A stretch of 64,000 nt of DNA from Georgenia subflava (lineage in GTDB: Bacteria; Actinomycetota; Actinomycetes; Actinomycetales; Actinomycetaceae), in the NCBI RefSeq assembly GCF_009193155.1, contig NZ_VUKD01000001.1, positions 124,001 through 188,000 of the forward strand, written 5' to 3'. Under the pieces are notes generated by a model, which saw nothing but the letters and a program-made list of their open reading frames with translations, was not told where the DNA came from and searched no databases. Both the position numbers and the translations under genes were made by a program. This document shows, piece after piece, positions 7,372-15,302 of the stretch (within the stretch, counting starts at the first letter, position 1; each line of letters opens with the position of its first letter).

Positions 7372-8384
7372 TCCTCGACGCTCCCCGCGCCATGCGGATC
7401 ACGGCCGACCTGCTGGCCTACGCGGACCACAACAGCGACCCCGCCACCAAGACCCATCAACTCATCGGCGCGCAAATATGGCACGCATTCCGCGCACTCG
7501 GCTACCGCGAAGGCCTCGTACTCGGCGCAGGAGACGGGACAGCCCCGCTCCTCGAGATCCCGGACGTCGCGAACGCCCGGAGCGCCTCGCTCGTGGCCGA
7601 CCTCGGCGCGAGCCATCGCCTGCGCCGGCCCGTCACCGACCTGCCCGCCTGGGCGGGCACCGAAAACTTCGACATCGTCATCACGACCCTGCCCGGCTAC
7701 GACGTGCGGCTGACCTACGGGCCGAACATCATCCGGCGCAGGGCCGATCAGCTAACCGCAGCCCTGGTGGCGCTACAGCTCACCCGGGAGGGCGGACTTG
7801 CTGCGCTCTTCGCCTCTCACGACCTCATGGACAACCCCGTGCCGTACGAGCGCAGGCAGATCGCCGAGCTTGCCGACCTCATAGGAGCCGTCCGTCTACC
7901 GGCTGGCACCCACCGCCGCGCCACAGGGACCGACGAGGTCGCCGACCTGCTGCTGTTTCGCAGACGGCCTCCCGGCGAGCCTCCTCGGGGACCGGAGTTC
8001 GAGCACGCACCCGAGGTGTATCTCGATGGAGAGACGGTCACGATCAACACGTACTTCGACACGAACATCGATCAGGTCCTCGGCGCACTGCAGTACGACC
8101 CCACTGGGGTGCCGCCGATGAACCTGACCGTCACCGGCCGACCCAACCAGTTCGCACCCGCCTTAGCCGACCGGATGGATCACCTCATCAACACCGGCCG
8201 CCGTCATGGCCTCACGCTGACCACCCGAGTTCGCGGCACAGGGCTCGCCGTGAGCATCGACGACCTCCGTGGCCATCAACCCACCATTCGCCGGCTACGC
8301 CGGCACGACGCCGCGGGCGCAGAGGGGCTCGGCCGGAACAGATCCCCCAGGGACCTGGCCGGTCCGAGCATCGAACAGCCATGA
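7368..8384 (+). CDS. Reduced, probably inactive N6-adenine methyltransferase-like protein
   Basis: This 338-residue protein resembles the methyltransferase half of the large methyltransferase-helicase proteins of actinobacterial elements, most clearly in LALTREGG-like and ADLIGAVRLPAGTHRRATGTDEVADLLLFRRR stretches (about residues 140-205). Two signature sites have changed. The SAM-binding motif reads VLGAGDGT, and the catalytic NPPF/NVPFGD position reads TTLPGYDVRL. The helicase part is missing and the gene ends nine bases before the integrase stop. It may be a DNA-binding antirestriction factor or a decaying remnant; its long intact frame argues against very recent decay. Confidence 0.6.
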   Translation: MILDAPRAMRITADLLAYADHNSDPATKTHQLIGAQIWHAFRALGYREGLVLGAGDGTAPLLEIPDVANARSASLVADLGASHRLRRPVTDLPAWAGTENFDIVITTLPGYDVRLTYGPNIIRRRADQLTAALVALQLTREGGLAALFASHDLMDNPVPYERRQIAELADLIGAVRLPAGTHRRATGTDEVADLLLFRRRPPGEPPRGPEFEHAPEVYLDGETVTINTYFDTNIDQVLGALQYDPTGVPPMNLTVTGRPNQFAPALADRMDHLINTGRRHGLTLTTRVRGTGLAVSIDDLRGHQPTIRRLRRHDAAGAEGLGRNRSPRDLAGPSIEQP

Positions 8385-8392
8385 CGCCGCTC

Positions 8393-9769
8393 TCACCAAC
8401 CCGACACCTCCTCGGCCACCGCCACGTCATCGGCGGTGGCCGACACCGGTTCCGCCAGACGCATCGAAGTCGCCCTGGCGGATCCAGGTCCGGCCGTCCG
8501 TTCGGCTTCGGCGGTGGCCTGCTCGTCACCGATCTCGATGACCTCCTGCAGGACGGAGGAGACGTCAGGCGCCAACCTGAGGCGCTCGACGTAGTGCCGG
8601 GTGGTGACGCCGCCGTTGACCTTGTGGCCCAGGAGAGTGGCCGCATCGGCGACACCGCGCTGCCGTGCCACGAATGTCGCCACCGTGGAACGCAGCAGGT
8701 GCGGGTGGACCTCTCCTCTCATCTCTGCGAGCTCGAGCGCGGCCCGCAGGGAGCGACGGATGTTGTGCGGCGTCTGGGGCGTGAGGTCGAGGCGCCCATC
8801 TTTGAACCGCCGCGACGGAAACACCGGAAGGTCCGGAGTGGTCTGGTGCGGGCGGACCGACTCAAGCGCCTCAACGGTGAACCTGGGGATGATGATCGTC
8901 CGCATGCCGGCGTCCGTCTTTGTCATCTCCTGCCGGACCGTTCCCTCCCCCTTGACGTCCACGAGCGTGGCGGAGACGGCGACGGTCGGAAGGCCGTCCG
9001 GGGACAGGTTGACCTCGCCCCACAGCAGGGACATCACTTCCCCGATCCGCAGTCCGGTGCCGAGCATGACGTCCACGGCGGCAGGAAGATGCCCAGTCGG
9101 CCTGGGGCCTGGCCTGCCCTGCCGCGATTTCTCCCATTCCCGCACGGCCTGGCGCAGCCGGTACACATCCTTGATCGTCATGGCCTTCGGCTCGGGTACC
9201 TTGCGCCTGGGGACCTCGATCTTGTCGGCCGGGTTGTGTCGCAGCGCGTCGTGGAGGATCGCCCTGTCGAGCACGCCCCGGAAAGCGCCACGGGCCTGCG
9301 TGGCGGTGACGACCATGCTGTTCGGACCGCCCTTGCCGGCCTCGACGATTTCGTTGATCCAGTCCTGACACACCGCTGGGGTCAGCTCGTAGAGCCGGTA
9401 GGTGCCCAGCCGCGGCACAAGGTGGTTTGCGAGCAGGCGCTCGTACTCATCGACCGTCTGCGGCCGGATCGGCGGGTTGGGCCACCGGGACTTGGCTCGC
9501 AGCTCGTTGATCCACTGTCGCGCGGCCAGGCCGACCTTGTCGTCGTTCTTGAGCTCGGCCGACCCGCTGGGGGTATCGAGGCGCTCGGCCAACGCGTTCT
9601 GCACAGCGAGCCTCGCCGCTTCTGGCGTCCTGCCCTTGCGGGAGACTTGAGCCTCCGTGCCGTTGAACCGCCGGACGCGGACCTTGGCCCGCCATGTCCC
9701 GTTGTGCGGGGCGATGAAGATCTCGCCGTGTTCGCCGGGCTTGAGCCGCTGACGGGACATCGTCACCAC
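8393..9769 (-). CDS. int: Tyrosine-family site-specific integrase
   Basis: This 458-residue phage/ICE integrase has an N-terminal arm-binding region (about 1-75), a SAM-like core-binding domain (about 75-190) and a catalytic domain (about 195-410). The catalytic set is complete: Arg241 (GTGLRIGEV), Lys284, His357 and Arg360 (HPHLLRST), His382 (LLGHK) and Tyr393 (TTRHYVE). A tail of about 50 residues follows. It should integrate and, with the excisionase, excise the element at the neighbouring tRNA-Ala gene. The start overlaps the end of the excisionase gene by seven bases. Convergent with the methyltransferase-like gene. Confidence 0.95.
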   Translation of the reverse strand: MVTMSRQRLKPGEHGEIFIAPHNGTWRAKVRVRRFNGTEAQVSRKGRTPEAARLAVQNALAERLDTPSGSAELKNDDKVGLAARQWINELRAKSRWPNPPIRPQTVDEYERLLANHLVPRLGTYRLYELTPAVCQDWINEIVEAGKGGPNSMVVTATQARGAFRGVLDRAILHDALRHNPADKIEVPRRKVPEPKAMTIKDVYRLRQAVREWEKSRQGRPGPRPTGHLPAAVDVMLGTGLRIGEVMSLLWGEVNLSPDGLPTVAVSATLVDVKGEGTVRQEMTKTDAGMRTIIIPRFTVEALESVRPHQTTPDLPVFPSRRFKDGRLDLTPQTPHNIRRSLRAALELAEMRGEVHPHLLRSTVATFVARQRGVADAATLLGHKVNGGVTTRHYVERLRLAPDVSSVLQEVIEIGDEQATAEAERTAGPGSARATSMRLAEPVSATADDVAVAEEVSGW

Positions 9770-10017
9770 CCCGTCCCGTCGTCTGCACGGCGCTCGACGT
9801 CGGCGGGGATGGTGGTCTGGCGTGCCTCTAGCCAGGCACGGACGTCGGCCTCGTCAAATAGCAGGTGCTTGCCGACCTTGTACGCCTTCGGTGCGTTGCC
9901 GGCCTGCCTCCAGTGGTGGACCATCCGCCGAGTCGCGTGCACCTTGGCGCAGAGCTCGTCGAGGGTCCACATGGGCGTGTGGGACAGCGGTTCTTGGGTC
10001 GGAGTTTTGTCGCTCAT
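9763..10017 (-). CDS. xis: Excisionase-type MerR/AlpA-like DNA-binding protein
   Basis: This 84-residue protein has a winged helix-turn-helix of the DNA-binding excisionase type (WTLDELCAKVHATRRMVHHWRQAG... YKVGKHLLFDEADVRAWLEAR, residues 17-66). It would bend DNA at the attachment site to favour excision. A longer frame runs upstream to 10104, but homology begins near the ATG at 10017. No Shine-Dalgarno sequence is visible, so leaderless or weak translation is possible. It overlaps the integrase start, a common arrangement for coupled xis-int expression. Confidence 0.85.
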   Translation of the reverse strand: MSDKTPTQEPLSHTPMWTLDELCAKVHATRRMVHHWRQAGNAPKAYKVGKHLLFDEADVRAWLEARQTTIPADVERRADDGTGW

Positions 10018-10150
10018 GTGGGGTAGGTGCGCGTGGCACACCGGGCGAAAGTACCCGTTCGCACCCTGCTTCGACGCTCGATACCGTGGCACAAACCGTG
10101 GCATCTGGGGTCACCGTCCTCAATGTCGGCGCCCCGGCTAGGAAGCACGA

Positions 10151-10188
10151 AAGCCGCTGACCTGCATGTTTCCAGGTTCAGCGGCCTT
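10151..10188 (-). terminator. Hairpin downstream of the tRNA-Ala gene
   Basis: AAGCCGCTGACCTG (10151-10164) and CAGGTTCAGCGGCCTT (10173-10188) form a long hairpin with one or two mismatches. Read on the minus strand it follows the tRNA 3' end by eight bases and is followed by a short CTTT. It probably ends the tRNA transcript and insulates the element from it. Confidence 0.6.
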
Positions 10189-10196
10189 CGACTGGG

Positions 10197-10269
10197 TGGA
10201 GCTAGGGGGATTCGAACCCCCGACCTTCTCATTGCGAACGAGACGCGCTACCAACTGCGCCATAGCCCC
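10197..10269 (-). tRNA. tRNA-Ala (anticodon CGC)
   Basis: The minus strand folds as a complete 73-base tRNA: acceptor GGGGCTA paired with TAGCTCC (one G-T pair), D-arm GCGC...GCGC, anticodon stem TCTCG/TGAGA with loop TTCGCAA (anticodon CGC, reading GCG alanine codons) and T-arm GGGGG TTCGAAT CCCCC. The discriminator is A. CCA is not encoded (CCC follows). The 3' end points at the integrase, so this is the attachment gene of the element and the element restored or kept its 3' sequence. Confidence 0.95.
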
Positions 10270-10355
10270 AGGTTGCTCTCGCGAGCGTGGACAACTCTAG
10301 CACCGGCCGTGCGGGCGTTGCGAAATCGAGCGCCCGTCCGGTGAGGTCGTCTTCG

Positions 10356-11546
10356 TCACTCTCCGGCTGCGCGGCGCCGTGCGAGGACTGCGTCGAGGTC
10401 CAGCGTGACGGCCACGGGCTCCTCGACAGGCGCCGGCGCGGAGGCGGGCGAGGCGGCGGTCGGGCGCTGTGGCACCGAAGCGGACGGCGTGGCCGCCTCC
10501 CCGGCGTAGGGCGCGACGTCGCGGCGCGGCGTCGTCTGCTTCAGGGTGTACGACGGCGCGGGCACGGGGACCGGCGTCCACGGCTCGACCGTCGAGGTGG
10601 CCGTGCTCTCGCCCTCGACAGGTGCCTCGACATCGTCGTCTCCGAGCTCCTCCGTCGCCACGGCAGCCGCTGCGGGTGCCTCGACGACGTCATCGGCCTG
10701 CGCGTTCTCGAGGACAACCTCGGCGGGGGCGTCGTCGTCGGCGCGGTCCACGGCCACGACGACTGCAGCCGGCGCCTCGACGTCGTGCGCGGAGTCGGAC
10801 ACGTCGACCGACGCCTCCACGTCGCCCGAACCGGACCCGGCCGGCGCGGTGGCCGGCGGGCGAGCCCGCCCCGTCGACGTCGCCCCGGCAGGTGCGGCGA
10901 CCGGTCCGGCGGAGCGGCGCGGCGGGGCGGCGGCCGCGCGGCGCGACATCGCCTTCAGCCTCGCCTCGAGCCGAGCCATCTCCGCGCGGTCCCTCTTGTC
11001 GTTCGCGGCGGCCTTGACCGCCGTACGCCGACCGAGCACCAGGACGCTGGTGAGCAGCAGCGTCGGGACGATGGCCAGCACCAGCGCGGCGCCGGCCGTG
11101 GCGACGGCGGCCCACGCGCCGGCAGAGGCGAGCAGCAGGGCGACGGTGAGGATGAGCCGGCGGCGCGCGGCGGCGGCGCGGCGCGAGACCCGGGCCGCGC
11201 GGGCGGCCCTGGCGGCAGCCAGCGCCCGGGCGTCCTCGATGGCGCGCTCGGTGCGTGCGCGAGGCCTGTTCATGGATGCCTCCGGTCGTCGGGCGGGATC
11301 GTGCAGGTAGGGACGCGCAGCCACCTCGCGGTGGTGTGCACCCGGCTCTGCCGACCCGGCCCTCGAGCGGGGACGGCCGCCGTCGACCTGCTCCGAGCCG
11401 ACCGTGGCCAGGATCCGCAGGTCACCGGAGAACCGGTCCTCCACCCGGGAGTCGAGCAGCAGCTGCCTGGTGCGCACCAGGTGCGGCAGCAGATAGCCGA
11501 GGAGAATCAGGGTCAGCGCGATGACCACGTACCCCTGAAGCTCCAC
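10356..11546 (-). CDS. Conserved membrane protein next to galU-moeA-rimJ
   Basis: This 396-residue protein has an N-terminal membrane segment (MELQGYVVIALTLILLGYLLPHLV), a basic Ala/Arg-rich stretch, two close membrane segments (about residues 132-172) and a long Ala/Asp/Glu/Val-rich, probably disordered cytoplasmic or periplasmic tail with a short C-terminal motif LDLDAVLARRRAAGE. A protein with this layout and position is known in mycobacteria (Rv0996). Its function is unknown; membrane anchoring in cell-envelope work is a guess from topology. It starts at a GTG and lies 86 bases after the rimJ stop, so it may be the last gene of that operon. Confidence 0.75.
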   Translation of the reverse strand: MELQGYVVIALTLILLGYLLPHLVRTRQLLLDSRVEDRFSGDLRILATVGSEQVDGGRPRSRAGSAEPGAHHREVAARPYLHDPARRPEASMNRPRARTERAIEDARALAAARAARAARVSRRAAAARRRLILTVALLLASAGAWAAVATAGAALVLAIVPTLLLTSVLVLGRRTAVKAAANDKRDRAEMARLEARLKAMSRRAAAAPPRRSAGPVAAPAGATSTGRARPPATAPAGSGSGDVEASVDVSDSAHDVEAPAAVVVAVDRADDDAPAEVVLENAQADDVVEAPAAAAVATEELGDDDVEAPVEGESTATSTVEPWTPVPVPAPSYTLKQTTPRRDVAPYAGEAATPSASVPQRPTAASPASAPAPVEEPVAVTLDLDAVLARRRAAGE

Positions 11547-11632
11547 GGCTCAAAACTAGGCGCGAGCGGGCACGGCCGACGGGACCGGCAACGGTGTGTC
11601 TTACACAGGTGTCATTCGCCCGAGGCGGACGG

Positions 11633-12244
11633 TCAATTGACGCCGCCGCCCGCGGCCGTCCATCGCCGCACGAGCCCGCCCGGCACCTCCTCGACCGTCA
11701 GCGCGAACGACCGGTGGTCGCGCCAGTCCCCCTGGATGTGCAGCAGGCGGCGCCGCAGGCCCTCGTCCCGGAAGCCGAGCTTGTCCACCACCCGCAGGGA
11801 CGCCGCGTTCTCCGGGCGGATGTTGATCTCGATCCGGTGCAGACCGGCCTCGAACCAGGCGTAGTCGCACGCCATGGCGACGGCCATCGGCGTCACGCCG
11901 CGACCGGCCACCCGCTCGGCGACCCAGTACCCGATGCTGGCCGAGCAGAACGAGCCCCGCGTGATCGAGGAGACGGTCAGCTGACCGACCATCGCGCCGT
12001 CGAGCTCGACGACGAAGGGCAGCGCGGCACCGGCCCGGGCGTTGCGGTCCAGGGTGCGCACGTAGCTGCGGAACGACGCCGGAGCGGCGCCCGTGGGCGA
12101 GGTCGCCTCCCAGCGGTCGAGCCACGCGGCGTTCGCGCGGCGCAGCCGCTCCCACTCCCGGCGGTCACGCATGCGCAGCGGGCGCAGCGTCAACCGGTCC
12201 TCCACGAGGCTGACCGGCCAGCGCGTCGCCCACTCCCCCACCAT
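11633..12244 (-). CDS. rimJ: RimJ/RimL-type GNAT N-acetyltransferase
   Basis: This 203-residue protein has the GNAT fold, with RLTLRPLRMRDRREW at the N-terminus, the acetyl-CoA-binding region GYWVAERVAGRGVTPMAVAM (about residues 108-128) and the RimJ-like IEINIRPENAASLRVVDKLGFRDEG (about 139-163). RimJ-type enzymes acetylate the N-terminus of ribosomal proteins or other targets. The ATG at 12244 overlaps the moeA stop (TGATG), so translation is coupled. Longer upstream frames read through moeA and are not real. Confidence 0.85.
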   Translation of the reverse strand: MVGEWATRWPVSLVEDRLTLRPLRMRDRREWERLRRANAAWLDRWEATSPTGAAPASFRSYVRTLDRNARAGAALPFVVELDGAMVGQLTVSSITRGSFCSASIGYWVAERVAGRGVTPMAVAMACDYAWFEAGLHRIEINIRPENAASLRVVDKLGFRDEGLRRRLLHIQGDWRDHRSFALTVEEVPGGLVRRWTAAGGGVN

Positions 12245-13458
12245 CAGTCGTCCAGGAGGAGGCAGTGCAGCCGGTCGCCGGCACGCACGTCGGTGACGTC
12301 CTCGGGCACCACGCCGAAGGCGTTGGACCGGGCCAGGGCGGAGAGCAGCAGGGACGCGGGCGACCCCATCGGCTCCGCCCGGTAGCCGCCGGACGGCGAG
12401 CCCGTGACCTGGACCCGGACGAACTCGCGCCGCCCGGCCGGCGAGTACCAGCCGGTCGTCACCGCGGCCGGTACGGAGTCGCGGTAGAGCTGGCCGTACC
12501 CGGCCATCGCCCGCAGCGCCGGGCGCACGAACGTCTCGAACGCCACCTGGACGGCGACCGGGTCGCCCGGCAGCGCGAAGATCGGGGTGCCGTCGCCGAC
12601 GTGCCCGACGCCGAGCTGGCGCCCCGGCCACATCGCCACGTTGTCGAACCGCACGGTCCCGAGCGGGCCGAGCACCTCCTTGACGGTGTCGTTCGCGCCG
12701 TAGCTCAGGCCACCGGTCGTGAGGACGAGGTCGGCACGGACCAGCTGGTCCTCGAGGGTCTCGCGCAGCTCGGCGCGGGTGTCCGGCACGGCGGCGACCC
12801 GGTAGGTGGCACCGCCGGCGTCCTGCACCGCGGTGGCCAGGGCGTGGCCGTTGGCGTCGTAGACCTGCCCGGGCGCGGCGGCGCGGCCCGGCTCGACGAG
12901 CTCGTCGCCGACGGAGACGATCACCACGCGCGGGCGTGGGTGCACGCTGACACGGCCGCGGCCCACCCCGGCCAGCAGTGCGATCTGCCGGGCGCCGACC
13001 CGTTCGCCGGCGGGCAGCACGATCTCGCCGTGGCGCAGGTCCTCGGCGCGGCGGCGCACGTTCTCCCCAGCAGCCACTGCGGTCCGGACGGCGACCTGCG
13101 CCGAGCCGAAGTCGGTCTGCTCCACAGGCACCACGGCGTCGGCCTCGACCGGCAGCGGCGCCCCGGAGGCGATGCGCACGGCGGTGTGCGGCACGAGGTG
13201 GATCGGGTCCACCGCACCGGCGCGGAGCTCGTCGATCACGCGCAGGGTCGTCGGGGCGGACGGCCCCGCGTCGGCGACGTCCGCGGCCCGCACGGCGTAC
13301 CCGTCGATCGCCGCCAGGTCGGCCACCGGGAGGTCGCCGGTCGCGAGCACGTCCTCGGCGAGGACGCAGCCGACGGCGTCGGGAAGCACGACCTCGAGCG
13401 GCGGCAGCGGGCCGACGGCGGCCAGGCAGGCGGCCAGGTGCTCCTGGACGCTCCTCAC
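12244..13458 (-). CDS. moeA: Molybdopterin molybdenumtransferase
   Basis: This 404-residue MoeA inserts molybdate into adenylated molybdopterin in cofactor synthesis. It has the N-terminal domains (DAVGCVLAEDVLA, IDGYAVRAADV, PIHLVPHTAVRIASGAPLP, GENVRRRAEDLRHGE), the MPT-binding domain (PRVVIVSVGDELVEPG, TTGGLSYGANDTVKEV, FALPGDPVAVQVAFETFVRPAL, about residues 185-325) and a C-terminal domain IV. The GTG start at 13458 overlaps the galU stop (GTGA). The usual neighbours galU and rimJ are kept as in mycobacteria. Confidence 0.95.
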   Translation of the reverse strand: MRSVQEHLAACLAAVGPLPPLEVVLPDAVGCVLAEDVLATGDLPVADLAAIDGYAVRAADVADAGPSAPTTLRVIDELRAGAVDPIHLVPHTAVRIASGAPLPVEADAVVPVEQTDFGSAQVAVRTAVAAGENVRRRAEDLRHGEIVLPAGERVGARQIALLAGVGRGRVSVHPRPRVVIVSVGDELVEPGRAAAPGQVYDANGHALATAVQDAGGATYRVAAVPDTRAELRETLEDQLVRADLVLTTGGLSYGANDTVKEVLGPLGTVRFDNVAMWPGRQLGVGHVGDGTPIFALPGDPVAVQVAFETFVRPALRAMAGYGQLYRDSVPAAVTTGWYSPAGRREFVRVQVTGSPSGGYRAEPMGSPASLLLSALARSNAFGVVPEDVTDVRAGDRLHCLLLDD

Positions 13459-14462
13459 AGCTGGACGGGATCGTGCGGGCCCACCGGCCCGGGCTCCGGC
13501 GTGGAGCCGAGCTCGACGTGCCGGCCGCGCACCCACGACTCCAGCCAGGCGGTGAAGTCCGGACCGAGGTCGTCGCGGTCGGCGGCGAGCTTCACGACCG
13601 CCTTGAGGTAGTCGAGCTTGTCGCCGGTGTCGTAGCGGCGGCCGCGGAAGACGACGCCGTGCACGCCGCCGCCGTCCGCCGGGTCCATCGCCGCCAGCGT
13701 CTGCAGGGCGTCGGTCAGCTGGATCTCCCCGCCACGCCCGGGCGCGGTCTGCTCGAGCACCGCGAACACGGCCGGGTCGAGCACGTACCGGCCGATGAGG
13801 GCCAGGTTCGACGGCGCCTCGTCCACCGGGGGCTTCTCCACGAGCTCGGTGACCCGCACGACGTCGCCCTCGCCGAGCGAGCCGATCGTCGACGCGCCCT
13901 CGACCGGCTCCACCGCGGCGGCGCCGTAGAGGTTGATCTGGTCCGGGTCGACCTCCAGCAGCGCGATGACCGAGCCGCCCATGCGCTCGCGCACGGCGAT
14001 CATGTCGGTGAGCAGGGTGTCCCGGGCGTCGATGAGGTCGTCGCCGAGCAGGACGGCGAACGGCTCGCCGGCGACGTGGTCCTTGCCCTGGAGCACGGCG
14101 TGGCCGAGCCCCTTGGGCTCGCCCTGGCGCACGAAGTGCACGTGCGCGAGCTCGCCGGAGCGGCGCACGGCCGCCAGCCGGTCGGCGTCGCCCTTGCGCT
14201 CGAGGTTGGCCTCGAGCTCGGGGGCGGAGTCGAAGTGGTCCTCGATGGCGCCCTTGCCCCGGCCGGTGACGAGCAGGACGTCGCTCAGCCCGGCGTCGGC
14301 GACCTCCTCCACCACGTACTGGATCGCCGGCTTGTCGACCACCGGCAGCATCTCCTTGGGGATGGCCTTGGTGGCCGGCACGAACCGGGTGCCCAGGCCC
14401 GCCACGGGGACGACGGCCTTGCGCACGGCGGCTGCATGGCTCTCGGGTGTGTTCGCAGACAT
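13455..14462 (-). CDS. galU: UTP-glucose-1-phosphate uridylyltransferase
   Basis: This 335-residue enzyme makes UDP-glucose from UTP and glucose-1-phosphate. The nucleotide-binding signature AVVPVAGLGTRFVPATKAIPKEMLPVVDKPAIQYVVEE (cited in parts) is at residues 14-50, with FAVLLGDDLID, VELVEKPPVDEAPSNLALIGRYVLDP and RGRRYDTGDKLDYLKA downstream. It supplies activated glucose for cell-wall and reserve polysaccharides. It is the first gene of the galU-moeA-rimJ operon and diverges from the 5-formyl-THF cyclo-ligase gene across 114 bases. Confidence 0.95.
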   Translation of the reverse strand: MSANTPESHAAAVRKAVVPVAGLGTRFVPATKAIPKEMLPVVDKPAIQYVVEEVADAGLSDVLLVTGRGKGAIEDHFDSAPELEANLERKGDADRLAAVRRSGELAHVHFVRQGEPKGLGHAVLQGKDHVAGEPFAVLLGDDLIDARDTLLTDMIAVRERMGGSVIALLEVDPDQINLYGAAAVEPVEGASTIGSLGEGDVVRVTELVEKPPVDEAPSNLALIGRYVLDPAVFAVLEQTAPGRGGEIQLTDALQTLAAMDPADGGGVHGVVFRGRRYDTGDKLDYLKAVVKLAADRDDLGPDFTAWLESWVRGRHVELGSTPEPGPVGPHDPVQL

Positions 14463-14576
14463 GATCCGAGGCTATCCGTGCCGACGGCGGAATTCGCCTC
14501 TGACACCGTCCGCGCTCGGCGGAACTGCTCCGCGGAATGGTGGCCGGGACGCCGTCGGGCTGGGAGACTGAGTGCC

Positions 14577-15278
14577 ATGCACCGCAGCCAGGTCTCCCTT
14601 CCCAGGACCGACGGATACGAGACCGAGGACGCGAAGCAGGCGTTACGCCGGATCGTGCGCGAGGCGCGGAAGCAGCGTCCCGAGGGCGAGCGGGCCCGGG
14701 CCGCCGAGCGCTTCGCGGCGAACGGGCTGGCGGCGGTCGGCGAGGCACGACGCGTGGCCGCGTACGTCTCGCGCCCCACCGAGCCGAGCTCCCTGCCGCT
14801 GCTGGAGGCGCTGCGCGAGCGCGGCACCGCCGTGCTCCTCCCCGTGCTGGGGCCGGGCCTGCACCGCGAGTGGGCCGAGTACCGCAGCGCCGACGACCTG
14901 CAGGTGCGGGCCCCGGGACGCCCGCCCGAACCCTCCGGCGACGTGCTGCCCGCCGAGGCGGTCGCCGACGTGGACGTCGTGATCGCGCCGGCGCTGGCCA
15001 TCGACGCCGCCGGCACGCGGCTGGGCCAGGGCGGCGGCTGGTACGACCGCATGCTCAAGCTCACCCGCCCCGGCACACCCGTCTTCGGCATGATCTTCGA
15101 GGAGGAGCTCATCGCCGACGTCCTGCTGCCGGTGGACGAGCACGACGTGCCGGTGCCCGCCGTGATCACGCCCGAGCGCTGGTTCCTCCTCGCCGGCTCC
15201 CCGTTCCAGACGGAGGCGCTGGCCGCGCAGTCGGCGGCGCTGACCGCGCTCACCGAGCGCCACCCGCTCGACCACTGA
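14577..15278 (+). CDS. 5-formyltetrahydrofolate cyclo-ligase
   Basis: This 233-residue enzyme converts 5-formyl-THF to 5,10-methenyl-THF with ATP. The family signatures are present: KQALRRIVREARKQR at the N-terminus, LLPVLGPG in the middle, and the ATP/folate site LGQGGGWYDRML with FGMIFEEELI after it (about residues 155-180). The ATG at 14577 has GGGAG upstream at a somewhat long distance of 11 bases. The ortholog also sits beside galU in mycobacteria. Confidence 0.92.
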   Translation: MHRSQVSLPRTDGYETEDAKQALRRIVREARKQRPEGERARAAERFAANGLAAVGEARRVAAYVSRPTEPSSLPLLEALRERGTAVLLPVLGPGLHREWAEYRSADDLQVRAPGRPPEPSGDVLPAEAVADVDVVIAPALAIDAAGTRLGQGGGWYDRMLKLTRPGTPVFGMIFEEELIADVLLPVDEHDVPVPAVITPERWFLLAGSPFQTEALAAQSAALTALTERHPLDH

Positions 15279-15302
15279 GGACCGGACCCGACCCGGCTGG
15301 GG

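Larger units (their letters stand above)
1..10196. mobile_element. Right end of an integrative (conjugative) element in tRNA-Ala
   Basis: The segment ends with an excisionase and a tyrosine integrase reading away from the 3' end of a tRNA-Ala gene at 10197. Before these come an SSB, a VirD4/TraG-type coupling ATPase, an ArdC-like antirestriction protein and a metal-resistance cassette. This order (cargo, transfer genes, integrase, tRNA) is the usual layout of actinobacterial elements that integrate into tRNA 3' ends. The boundary at the tRNA is inferred. The second attachment copy should be a repeat of the tRNA 3' part beyond the left edge, and I saw no copy of it inside the window. No relaxase or VirB4 gene is visible, so mobility cannot be judged here. 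Confidence 0.8.

Noticed and set aside
7301-10141. Plus-strand open frame of 946 codons across the methyltransferase-like gene and the integrase
   Set aside because: It reads the wrong frame of one real gene and the antisense of another. The catalytic residues are all found in the competing frames.
12978-14576. Long N-terminal extension of the 5-formyl-THF cyclo-ligase frame
   Set aside because: This part is antisense to galU and moeA and has no homology to the enzyme, whose normal length is reached from 14577.
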